A DNA stretch of 64,000 bases from positions 1 to 64,000 of the forward strand of contig MU400575.1 in assembly GCA_022578965.1 (NCBI GenBank), in the 5' to 3' direction. Positions within the stretch are counted from its first letter, which is position 1. Every line of letters begins with the position of its first letter. The notes beneath the pieces are model-generated. The model saw only the letters and a program-made list of their open reading frames with translations, was not told the DNA's origin and did not search any database. Shown here one piece after another: positions 12,801 through 24,119 of this stretch. The DNA comes from Xylaria sp. FL1777 (taxonomy: Eukaryota; Ascomycota; Sordariomycetes; Xylariales; Xylariaceae). A program made the translations under genes and the position numbers.

Positions 12801-14023
12801 AAACTATATATATTTAAAGCATACTGCGTGCATATTTAGCAATAGCTGTATTTTAAACGTTCTCTTAAAAAAGCTCACTTTATATTTACTTCACTATATG
12901 CTACAGTAAAACTAATTCACTTTTGTTTTAGTTAGTCTTTAACTAATTTTCTGTTTTATAAATGCTATACTTTTACATATTATTATATATGCGTTTATAA
13001 AAAACAGGGTAAGCAACTAAAACAAAAAAAAAAACTAGGACAAAATAAGCAAAAAATAAAACTTACCTAAGTAATTAAATGTATTTCTTAAATATTGTAG
13101 AGAAACTAAAAAGTTGTTTAGCTTAGCTACTTAATATAACCTAGAAGCTTTTTTATAACACTAAGTAAGCATTTAGCTTAGCTTGCTAAATATTTTTATA
13201 ATATAACATATATTATAGTTTAATTTATAGCATACTTATATACACTATAGAATTTTTAGTACAATAAGATTTTAAAACAATATATAGCAAGTAAAACTAT
13301 AAAGCTACAATTAAGCACTAAAGACAATATAATAGCATATTTATAAAAAAGCAAAGTACTTAAGTATTTAATTTTGCCTTAATGAGTAAAAGAAGTGCTT
13401 AGTTTGATTTTATGATTGTACTACAAACAACTTACTTATTTAAGTAATATTTTGGCTCCTTTTTTAGCATTTATTTATTTAGCTTATTAATACGTTTATT
13501 TTTAATTATGCTATAAAATTAATTGCGCTATAAAATTAATTGTGCTATAAGATTTATTATGTATATTTTAAACTTTCCTAATATATATATATATTAAATA
13601 AACATGCTATTATTAATTAATAGTTTATAAATAATATATAAAAAACCTTTTTTTTTAGTTTTTTTTAAGATTTAGTTTTATTTATAATATAAGCAGCTAA
13701 AATTAGCTTAGCTTACTAATATAAAAACATAACTACAAATAGTTAAAACATAACGCCTAAATAAATTATTTATTGCTTTATATAAAACAAATTACAATTA
13801 ATAATATTGTTTTATTGTACTTTTTAAAATTAAAAACAGCTTATATTTTAAGCTTAGCTAGCTCGTAAAGCAAAAAATTGTTACTATAAAGCTTACTTAA
13901 AGCAAACATTAAGTTATATAGCTAAACTAAACTATTACTTAAACATAAAACAATTAAAACAGTAATAAAACAAAGGTAAACGTAGCAGCTATAATATAGG
14001 CTAAAGGTATTTTTAAAGCATAG

Positions 14024-15232
14024 CTAGATCAAAAGGACAAAAATGGTTAAGAAGAGATCAAGCAGCAACTCTATACACCAAAAAGCCCTCAAAAAAACAA
14101 TAATGGTCAAAGCGAGATCAAACAGCAACTAGGTACACCAGATAGCCCTCATTCTCCCCCTGTTTCAGTAAAGAACGACAATGTTCACGAGGCTGGATCG
14201 GATATTCCGCAAGGTAACAAACAGCAACTTAATACACCTTTATCTCGCCTACCGGATCATCCCATTCAAGCTTCCCATCATCAAGACCAGGGCTCATCCA
14301 CCAAGGGAGACGGTCATGATAATAATGACCCTTCTACCAAGGGTAAGGGTCATGGGAACCCTTCCACCAAGAAAGACGAAGGTCATAGGGATAATGACCC
14401 TCAAGGCGAGATCAAACAGCAACTCTATATACTAGATAGCCCTCATTTTTCCCTTGTTTCGGTAAAAAATAACAATGTTTATAAGGCTAGATCGGATATT
14501 CCGCAAGGTAATAAACAGCAACTTGATACACCTTTATTTTGCCTACTGGATTATCTTATTTAAGCTTTTTATTATTAAGACTAGGGCTTATCTACCAAGG
14601 GAGACAGTCATAATGATAATGACCCTTTTACTAAGGAAAACAAGGGTTATAATAATAATAACCTCATTAAGCAATTCAACGAAGCTCTTTCTTTTTAGAG
14701 AGCTAAAGGTTAAAAGCTCGGAGCTATTAATAGCGCAGCTTTAAATAAACCTTCAGACCTTCCTAAATCCGGCTTCTTTGTACGTTTAACATTTGTTGCA
14801 TCTTCTTTATCCGACTTGCTTGATCTGTATAGCTCTTACCATTCTCTAAGTGTTACGCCTTTTCTAAACAATAGCTTTAAGCAGCCTTCTTTTTTTAATT
14901 TGTTCTGTGTCTCTAATAAGCTTCGAATATCTGGCCAGCAAAGTAATAGCAGTAGCAATAAGACTGCTAAAGCTAACTAGCCTCGATTTCGCGACTAAAC
15001 ACAGATTAACAGCAAAGCTAACTCCTGTTGCTTGTTATTTGTTTCAGCTGCGACTAGTTTCCTACGTTAACCTCCAGCGCTTCCACTATACAAACTAAGG
15101 CCCAGTGGCTTTGTCCAGTTGCAACAACAAAAATGCAGCTTAAGTGCACAATCACTAAAAATGAACGGCATTTTAAGTAGCACTAATATAGAACTAAAAG
15201 CCAGTGTATTACAAGTAATTTTAAAGCTTTAA
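14024..15232 (+). pseudogene. RIP-broken gene relic with a 294-bp in-frame duplication
   Basis: In the frame of 14,051, about 170 codons are open (14,051-14,560) without any start codon. The frame continues to 15,230 with internal stops at 14,561, 14,576, 14,582, 14,696, 14,711, 14,978, 14,996 and 15,068; another lies upstream at 14,048. All are TAA or TAG and none is TGA. A unit from 14,114 is repeated from 14,408. Three stops in the second copy (14,561, 14,576, 14,582) are CAA, CAA and CAG at the same places in the first. The first part is polar, with EIKQQL, DIPQGNKQQL and Asp/Asn/His/Gly-rich repeats; the second part is Ser- and Leu-rich. I do not recognise the family. G+C is clearly higher than in the surrounding block. 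Confidence 0.6.
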
Positions 15233-18200
15233 TAATAACACGAGCTATTTATAGCTTAGATTAATTTAAAAATAGCTCAAGATGTAATAAATAAGCAGAT
15301 CTTCCAAAAATTAGTTATATTATAACTAGCTTAAAAAAGCGCAAACTATACAAAAGTTTTTTTTGTTATGCATACTAAACGCCTTAATTAATGCTATTAT
15401 AAGTGATTAAAAATAAAAGACAATAAACTATTATTAAGTAAATGTTTTAAGTAAAAACTCCTTGTTTTTAGTTAAGCATAGCTTTATTGCTTGTTAAGCA
15501 TAGCTTTAAGCATAGCTTTATTGCTTAATTATTTATAATATATACCTAGTATATAAACTATAAATCCTTTATATATTCTCACTTAACACTATATATATAT
15601 TCTCACTTAATATATATATATTTTCACTTAACACTATACGTATATTTTTATTTAACACTACATGTATATTTTTATTTAATGTTATATAACATGTATAATA
15701 ATGCGATTATTACCACGCTTTATACGCAAGGTGCACTTATTTATATTAAGCATTATAGCTATATTATGCTATTTGTTTGTTTTGCCGGTTTTTAATAATA
15801 AGTTAACACTTTTGTTTATTAGTAGTATATTAATATTAAATAATATAAACATTTACCTTAGCTGCTTTTACTGTAATATTAAGATTGCAAAAAGCGACCT
15901 AAACGCTAACGTTTATTTTTACTTAAGCGTTTCTTAGTTTGCAACTTTTATTAAAATATTGTTTGCTTATTAAAATACGTATTAATAACTTATAAAAAAG
16001 TTTGCATTTAAAGTAAAGCTAAGCTTTTTTAGCGCAACTATATAAGCTCTTTAGTTTTTTTGTCTTAAAAACAAATATAATAAAATACTTAAAAATAAAG
16101 GGTTATTTTTTAACCTTTAATTTATGTTATTATTTATTACTAAAAATGAAATAACTATAAAAGTATTATATAATATTTACTAATACATAAAACACTTAAT
16201 ATATAATGTATTTATTACTTAGTGTTGTTTTTTTAGCTATTTGTAAATATATACTTTAGTTAATTACTTAATAAAAAGTAGCTATTGTGCTACTTATTTT
16301 AAATATGCGTTATTTTATTACTACTGCTTGTTACTTTTTTTTTTTTTTTTTTTTCTGTTTTTTTTTACTTTATTATTTGCAAAAAACAGCAAAACTTTGT
16401 ATATTTAGTTACTATAACGTTCTGCAAACTTATTTACTTTTATTAATTATTTTTATTGCTAACATGCGGACTTTACAGTTTATGTAGTTAATTAACAAAA
16501 GCGGCTTAGGCTTCGGCTTAAGCTTTAGCTTTAGCTTTTTACTTAAATCGACCTCTGAAAATAAAAATACCCTTAAACAAAAAGAAACGCTAACTCTTTA
16601 GCTAACTTTTTAGCTAACTTTTCTAAAGATACTAATTTTTTAGCTAACTCCCTTAAAGACACTAACTTTTTAAAAGCTAAATACCCTTAAGAAAACATAT
16701 GCTCCTAAGATATATACTTCTAAGAAAACATATGCCTTTAAAATATATATTTTTAAGAATACTGCTTCTACTTTTTTTACTTTTTCTAAAATTATTAGCA
16801 TGTCGAAAAACAGCAAAATGTGCTTTTTATTTATTAAAAAAGTTATAAGTATACTTAATAAAGCAAACAACCTAACTAAAACTATTATAAATATATTTTA
16901 AAAAGTAGTACGTTATTAAAACAGCATTAAAAATTTTTAAATATAAGTATTTTACTTATAAAACTTAGCATTAAACAAAAAATTATAAAAAAGCAAATAT
17001 AATAACTTTAAACAATAAGTAAAAAAATTATATAACAAAATATGTAAAAATATTGCAAATAAAAAGCAGAAAATTAAGAACTAAAAAGCAAAAGCAGTTA
17101 AATTTTTAATTATGTTAAGCGCTTTAAGCTTACAGTTTTAGTACTTAATTAAGTTAAAATTCTATAACTTTTTTAATAAACTTTAAAACTAAATAGCATA
17201 AAACAATATAAGCTACTTATTTACTATAGCATTATTAAATATATAAATATATTATTAAATTATATTAAGCGCTATTAAAAAGCAAAGCATTTAAAAAACC
17301 TTTAGTATATAAACAATTAATATAAAAGGCTTTAATAGTATTATTTATTATAAGCTAACTAAAGAAAAAATAAAAGCAGCTTAAATAGTAATTAGCTTAC
17401 ATAAGTTCTTAATAAGCAAGCTATTTATATTAAAGCTAGTTAAAAACAAGAAATTTAATAAAGCTATTAAATTATTTAAAATAAAAAAGCAAGCAACTAA
17501 ACAATAGTTTTCTTTTATTAAAGCTAACTTATTTAAAGTTAAAAATAGTAATAACGCAACATTTTAAAAAAAGCCTATATTTATAAAGCTTAATACATTT
17601 AAATTTATAACTAAGTGTTTTTGTAAAGCTGCTATTTTATTAAACCTAAAAGTAGCTTTTAATAAAATATACTAGTTAATAAAATATAACGTTTTAAAAC
17701 CTCTTTTAAACATAGTAGCAAAAGTAAAAAAAGCAATATATATATGCCACTATTAAATTTAGCTAATATATAGCTTTAGTATAAAACAATTAAAGCATAA
17801 GTTAAACTTTAATTATTTAATTAAAAAAATAACTAATTATATATATAAACTAAAAATGCAAGTAAACAAAAAGCTTAATGCAAAAAAAGACTTTTTTAAC
17901 ATAAAAAAAAAGCTAATTTTTTTTTAAAACAATTTTAGCTTAATTAAGGTTTTTAAGCGCAAAGCTTTAAACTAGCTAGCTAGTAATAATATAAAACAAT
18001 AAATATAACATTGTTAAATTAATAGCTATAAATACTATTGTTATTAATTTTGCAATAATAACGTTGTTTTGCGTAATAAATATATATTTTTAAAAAACAA
18101 AATAGTTAAAAGCTATAAATAATATAACTATAATACTAAATATACTATTAGCTTAGCTTTATAATAGCTTTAAAATGCTTTTTGTTTTTAAAGCTCTTTA

Positions 18201-18845
18201 AATAAACCTAAATAATAACTTTTAGTTTTTAAACGAAGTTATATATATTTAAAAGGTTAGCTTAGTTTTTTTAACTACTATGCAAAATATATTTAACTTA
18301 ATAATTAATTAAGTAGCTATTTTGTTTTGCTTAAATTTAAAGCTTATGCTATAACATATTAAAAGTAAAGTTATAAATATTTATAATGCTAAGCTTTTTT
18401 TGCTTAGCATATATAATTAACGTTAAGTTATTTAAATTTAAAACAAGTATATTTTGCCTTTAAAACTGCTTTTCTAATAAGCTAATTATAGCACATATGT
18501 TATATAAAAAGCCCTAGCTGCTAATTTAATACTGCTTAAACCTAGTATTTAAAAAAGCCTTAATAGCTGCATTAGTAGCTATATAATCCCAATATAAGGT
18601 AATTTACTTAATGTTGCAGCTTATATGCTATTTAGTTTAATTAACTAAGTTATTTAAATTAACTACTAGTAATAGCTTTATAACTAGTTTTAAAGGTTAA
18701 AAGTCTTTTAAAAGCTTAATAATAAATAATTCTGTTTGCTCCTGTTTTAAAAAGGGCTCTTTATAAAATAAAAACTTTAAATTTAACTTCACTTTTAAGT
18801 TTAACTTTATTGCTAAGCTAAACTTTAACTTGCACCGCTTAGCTA
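15233..18845. other. AT-rich stretch, nothing specific
   Basis: This holds AT-rich sequence with a short repeat of ATATATTCTCACTTAAC type at about 15,575-15,680 and a 16-nt T run near 16,340. Open frames of 60-80 codons at 15,701-15,937 (+), 16,287-16,487 (+) and 16,670-16,870 (-) encode hydrophobic or Phe/Leu-rich peptides typical of chance reading in such DNA. I do not call them genes. Confidence 0.5.
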
Positions 18846-18849
18846 GTTT

Positions 18850-19190
18850 TTTTTTTATGCTTTAGTATATTTCCTAAATATATTAATTAAAATATGTTTT
18901 ATATATAAAAGCCTTGCTACACTTATTATAGTAACACAAGCATTCTTTAAAGTATATAGCGCAATTATATTAATTAAAATATATTTTCTATAAAAAAGTT
19001 AAGTTATACTTATTGCAGCAATGCAAGCGTTCCTTAAAGTATATAGCGCAAATATGCTAATCAAGATTTGCTTTTCTTGCAAAGGTTATAATATACTTAT
19101 TATAGCTATATAAGCGTTCCTTAAAGTATATAGCACTAATATACTAATTAATAAGTGGTTTTTATATAAAATATTACTTTTATATATATA
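18850..19190. repeat. 87-bp tandem repeat, about four copies
   Basis: The marker AGTATAT (usually TTAAAGTATATAGC) falls at about 18,863, 18,951, 19,038 and 19,125, a spacing of 87-88 bp. Each copy is followed by a TATTAATTAA-like string and preceded by ACTTATTATAG and AGCGTTCC variants. Copies differ mainly by transitions. Confidence 0.7.
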
Positions 19191-21021
19191 AGTTATAATC
19201 TTTAAATAAATATAAAAACTTATTTTAATAATTTTTAATTTTATTATTGTTTAAATAGTTATATTGCTTATAAAAACAACAAGTTTTATTTAAAGAAAAC
19301 TTATTTAAGCACTTTTAGCAGTTATATATACTGCTTAAAAAATAATAGTTGTACTTATAATATATAAGCATGTTTACTAAAAGCTAAAACGCGTTATACT
19401 TTAAACATAAAAAGTTATAGCTGCTATTTTTAATCTATAGTTTAACTAAAAGCAAAGCACTTTTTAAAAACATTAACTAAAGGCATTTTACATTTTGCGG
19501 CTTTAAATAAACACCCTAGACTTTATTGCTTATAATATTGCAAAACGCAGCAAATAAGCTATTTTATAAAATTAACTGCAATATTGCACTTATATTTATT
19601 ATAACATAAAAATTAAACGTTTTTTGCGCATAATTAGCAGTAGTAATAATAAACTTTATAGTTAAGTAATCTTTATTTTAGCTAAAAACAAAATCAAAAT
19701 TATTATTGTTTAAAGCACTTCAATATTTAGTTTTTATTGCAATATTATGCTGCAAACGCTTTTTTATAGTTGCTTTTATTAAGTAATAAATAAAAAAAAC
19801 TATTAAAAAACCTATTAAATTAAAACTTAGCTTAAACTTAAGTTTTTTAAAACTTAAATAAAAGTAATTCTTTTTTAAGTTATATAGCTTATAGCATAAT
19901 TAATATATAATTTTAAATAAAAACTGCTTAAGCGTTAAGTTCTTTTTGTTTATATTTAAGTTTATTACATTTTAGTTGCATTGTTTTAGTATATTAAGTT
20001 GTAATTTTGCTTACTGCAAAGTAATATTACTGTTCTAAAATATCTTTTAAATAAAAAGAACGCTTTAAGTATAAAACAAGTAAAAAACCTTTTTTTTAAA
20101 CTAATTAATCAATAAAATAATAAAATAGTTATTAAACTTATATTAGTTAATACTATATTTTACAGCAATTTAAATTAAGGTGCTATATATATAATTATAA
20201 AAGCATTAATTAAACTAGCAAAATTCTAAGTAGTAAAAAAAGTCCTAATAAACTACAAACCGCTTAAACAAAGATTTCTTTAGTAAATGTAAGTCCTATT
20301 TTAATAACAGCTTTTTAATAAAATCTAAATGTATGCTAGTTCATAATATATTAAGAAGTTTCTTAAAACGCTTATTGCTATTATTAATAATCTTTTTAAA
20401 CTATTAAAGCTGCTATTTATAAGTTAACCTTATACTAAAAATCAAGTAAATTATACCATAGTTTATAAAAGCATTAAACAAGTACTTAAGCTTAGGTTCT
20501 TTAGTTTTAAAATCCTTTTTATTATAATAAGTATGCAACTATTGTTTTAATAGCAATAAAACAACTAAAGCTATGCTTTGTTTTATAAAGTTTATACTAA
20601 TAAACGTTATAAAAAGGTTATTAGCTGTATAGTTTGCTAATATTGCGTGGTTATTAATAATAAAAAATCTTGCATAATTATATGTTATATTTAAGGAAAA
20701 GCTAAAAAGGCCAAGGTTAAACCGTAGTTAAAGCCTTGTTTAATTATAAAATCTAGTAAATATATTTTCATTCTTAGATTTTTTAAAGAAATTAAGCATA
20801 TTTTTAGTTGTTTTACTAATATATTGTTTAAATGCTTTTTTATTAGCATAAAATAACTAACCGGGCTTTTTAAAGTAGTTTTAGCATTCTTTTAATATCT
20901 TTTTTTAAACTATAAAGCATACTATAGTTCTAAGGATAGCCTTAAGTACTTAAGTTACATAAACAAAGTTTAAAAAAGCTACTTTTAATGCTATTTAAAA
21001 GTAGCTATAGTTGTTTTAGGT

Positions 21022-21486
21022 CTAGTTGCTCTTTTTGCAAATAATAGTGCTATTACTAGCTTTAGCTTTTTTAGCATTAACTAACTTATAGTTAAAAACA
21101 AAAGCTTTGTTTAAATTTAAAGTTTTAATATTATAATAATAACTATAATTAGTATTATATTTTTTAGCGTTAACTAGTTTATAATTAAAAGTAGAAAGTT
21201 TGTTTAAATTTAAAGTTTTAACATTATTATTATAACTATAATTAGTATTATATTCTTTAGCGTTAACTAACACATAGTTAAAAACGAAAGCTTTATATTT
21301 AAGCTTTTTTAAATTTAAAGTCCTAACATTATTATAATAACTATAATTAGTGTTATATTCTTTAGCATAATAAGCTTTATATTTAAATCCTTTTAAGTTT
21401 AAAGTTTTAATATTATTGTAGTTATTATAATTAGGTTTATTACTGTTTTTAATAAGCTGTTCTAGTTCATTTTTAGCAGCAAGCAT
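21022..21486 (-). CDS. Hypothetical Asn/Tyr/Lys-rich repeat protein or relic (154 codons)
   Basis: This is the longest uninterrupted frame with an ATG in the AT block outside the tandem-repeat arrays. Its product is built from about five imperfect units containing NTNYSYYNN, TLNLNK and FNYKLVNAKK, with spacings of about 30, 37 and 32 residues. The length differences are whole codons, so the frame survived the indels, which hints at past coding. No known family is recognised, and there is no signal peptide or membrane segment. Composition is that of the surrounding AT-rich DNA. It could equally be a chance frame through a minisatellite that lacks stops. Expression is doubtful. Confidence 0.25.
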   Translation of the reverse strand: MLAAKNELEQLIKNSNKPNYNNYNNIKTLNLKGFKYKAYYAKEYNTNYSYYNNVRTLNLKKLKYKAFVFNYVLVNAKEYNTNYSYNNNVKTLNLNKLSTFNYKLVNAKKYNTNYSYYYNIKTLNLNKAFVFNYKLVNAKKAKASNSTIICKKSN

Positions 21487-21867
21487 ATCTTGGTTTCTTA
21501 TTTTTCTTAGTAAGCTAAATATATATAGCCGGATAAATAAAAGCGTTATTAAGGTAGCCTAATGAATAAAAGCATTATTAGGGTTAAAAAGGGAAAAAGA
21601 AAAAGTATTGCTTCGTTAATATATAGTAGCGAGATAAAATATTAAGGGCAACAAAGCTTTATAAAATAAAATATTAGCTTTATTACCTTGCAATAATTTA
21701 TATGCTTACTTTACTTAAAAAAGGTAAGCAAAATTAATCACAAAATATTTTTTATAGTAAATTTAACACTATTACTTAATAAATAGCTAAAATATTAAAG
21801 GTATAATAAATAAAAAGTTAAAGCTATTTAACTTACTTAATAAAAAGCTAAGTATAAAATAAGTATA

Positions 21868-22525
21868 AATTAGCGAGGATAAACAAACTAGCAAAAATAA
21901 ATAAACTAGCAAAAATAAACAAACTAGCAAAAATAAATAAACTAGCAAAAATAAACAAACTAGCAAAAATAAANNNNNNNNNNNNNNNNNNNNNNNNNNN
22001 NNNNNNNNNNNNNNNNNNNNNNNNNNNNNNNNNNNNNNNNNNNNNNNNNNNNNNNNNNNNNNNNNNNNNNNNNNNNNNNNNNNNNNNNNNNNNNNNNNNN
22101 NNNNNNNNNNNNNNNNNNNNNNNNNNNNNNNNNNNNNNNNNNNNNNNNNNNNNNNNNNNNNNNNNNNNNNNNNNNNNNNNNNNNNNNNNNNNNNNNNNNN
22201 NNNNNNNNNNNNNNNNNNNNNNNNNNNNNNNNNNNNNNNNNNNNNNNNNNNNNNNNNNNNAAAATAAACAAATTAGCAAAAATAAACAAACTAGCAAAAA
22301 TAAACAAACTAGCAAAAATAAACAAACTAGCAAAAATAAACAAACTAGCAAAAATGAACAAACTAGCAAAAATAAACAAACTAGCAAAAATAAACAAACT
22401 AACGAAAATAAAGATTAGCAAAAATAAACAAATTAGCAAAAATAAACAAACTAGCAAAAATAAACAAACTAGCAAAAATAAACAAACTAGCAAAAATAAA
22501 CAAACTAGCAAAAATAAAGACTAGC
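21868..22525. repeat. 18-bp minisatellite spanning an assembly gap
   Basis: Tandem units of CTAGCAAAAATAAACAAA run up to the gap at 21,974 and continue from 22,261 to about 22,525, with few substitutions. Because 18 is a multiple of three, frames through the array stay open and give artificial proteins of the FIFASL or LLVCLF type. The array is far more uniform than its surroundings, so it is probably young or homogenised. Confidence 0.85.
21974..22260. other. Assembly gap (287 N)
   Basis: A run of N lies inside the 18-bp minisatellite. The true copy number and length are unknown, so the gap size may be nominal. Confidence 0.95.
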
Positions 22526-22629
22526 AAAAATATATAAACTAGTAAAAATATATATAAGTTAAAACTAATATAAGCTAATTAAATAAAAGGTTTAAGTAAA
22601 CTTATTAATTAAAAAAAATATTATTAATA

Positions 22630-22890
22630 CATTTATTAATAAAAAAACACTTGTAAACTAAGAGAATCTTTGCTAATATACCTATTAACAAAAAAACATA
22701 TATAAACTAAAAGATATATTACTAAAGACCTTTTAACTAAAAGAATTATTACTAATACACTTATTAACTAAAGGACATTTATAAACTAAAAGATATATTA
22801 CTAAAGACTTATTAACTAAAAGAATTATTATTAATACATTTATAAACTAAAAGATATATTGCTAAAGACCTATTATTAAAAAATATATTA
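22630..22890. repeat. Imperfect tandem repeat, about 50-70 bp
   Basis: The strings ATAAACTAAAAGATATATT and ACTAAAGAC recur about three times (from about 22,710, 22,780 and 22,845). They alternate with ACTAAAAGAATTATTA. Confidence 0.5.
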
Positions 22891-23574
22891 GCTAAAAAAC
22901 GCGTAACTAAAAAATGTATAAAATATAAAACGCGTTAATTTAAATAACATATTAAAAAAGCTTTAATTTTAAAATATTCATAAGTAAAGACCATAATATT
23001 AAAGCAACTATAAAAAATAAATACTTAGGCTTTTATTATTATAAAGCTACAAAAACTAAAAAGTTTAACTTATATATAATTATAGCTTAGTTAAAAAACA
23101 TTTATATACACATTTTATTTATATAATATTATATATTATTTATTTATAGCATAACATAAACTATATTTAAAAGCTTTTTATACTTTCTTTTAGCCTTTTA
23201 GCTAAAGTTATTATTTTTCTTTTTAAAACTAAAGGTTTACAAAAATATATAAATTAGTTAAGCTTAAAAATGTTATATAGTATAGCTTACATAGCTATTT
23301 TTATAGCACTTATTATATTTAAGCAACATTTAAACAATTACTAAAATGTTAAAAATAAATTAATTAATATTTTTGGTTGTTATATAAACAACATAAACAA
23401 AATAGTAAAAGAACATATTGCATGCTTTTATGCATTTAATAATGTTAAAACAGCTATAAGCTTTATATAGTAGTACTTAAAGGTAAACTAAGCAACATAT
23501 TAAATATTTCTTAAGATTTTAGCTAATAAAATAAAATAAAAACAGTTTTTTTTTATAAGATAAATAATTATACC

Positions 23575-23795
23575 TTAAGGCTAAAATAACAATAGTAATA
23601 ATAATAACAGCAATAATAATAATAGCAATAATAATAAAACGAAATCTGATAATAAAACGGAATTTAAACAATAAAACTAAATCTAATAATAAAACCAAAT
23701 TTAATAATAAAACTAAAAATAATAGCAGTATTAACAATAATAATGCTAACAATAGTAATATTAATAACAATAGTAATACTAAAAACAAAAACAAT
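23575..23795. repeat. AAT/AAC trinucleotide-type low complexity
   Basis: A run of AATAATAATAAC-like triplets with AATAAAAC(T/C)AAAT interruptions. The reverse strand gives a Leu-rich frame without stops, which I treat as an artefact. Confidence 0.6.
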
Positions 23796-24119
23796 TTATA
23801 TATTACATTTAAGCGTTTAGTAAGCTAAACGTTTAGCTAAAACAAAGAAATGTTTTAATTAAGAAAACAAGCTTGCTTAATCTTAAATAAACTTAGGTTT
23901 AAGAAACAATATATTATTTAATATATGATAACACTAATTATTATTTAAAGTTTTGTACTTTTTTATTAGGAGTTATAAAATTAATTGCTCATAATTTACA
24001 TTAAGTTATAATACATATATATATGCTTAGTTAATTAATTAAAGTTAATTAGTTAAGTTATTATAGCTACTAAAACTAACTTATAGTGGCTAGCTATATT
24101 TAATTAGCTTAATTTAATA

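Noticed and set aside
16670..16870. 66-codon minus-strand frame with repeated YILKAYVF units
   Set aside because: It is a short frame through a small AT-rich repeat, with no independent support.
21848..22511. Long minus-strand frames of about 180 codons through the minisatellite
   Set aside because: The 18-bp unit is a multiple of three, so frames stay open automatically. The frames also run through the N gap.
23519..23794. Leu-rich 91-codon minus-strand frame
   Set aside because: It is the reverse reading of an AAT/AAC trinucleotide tract, with no other coding sign.
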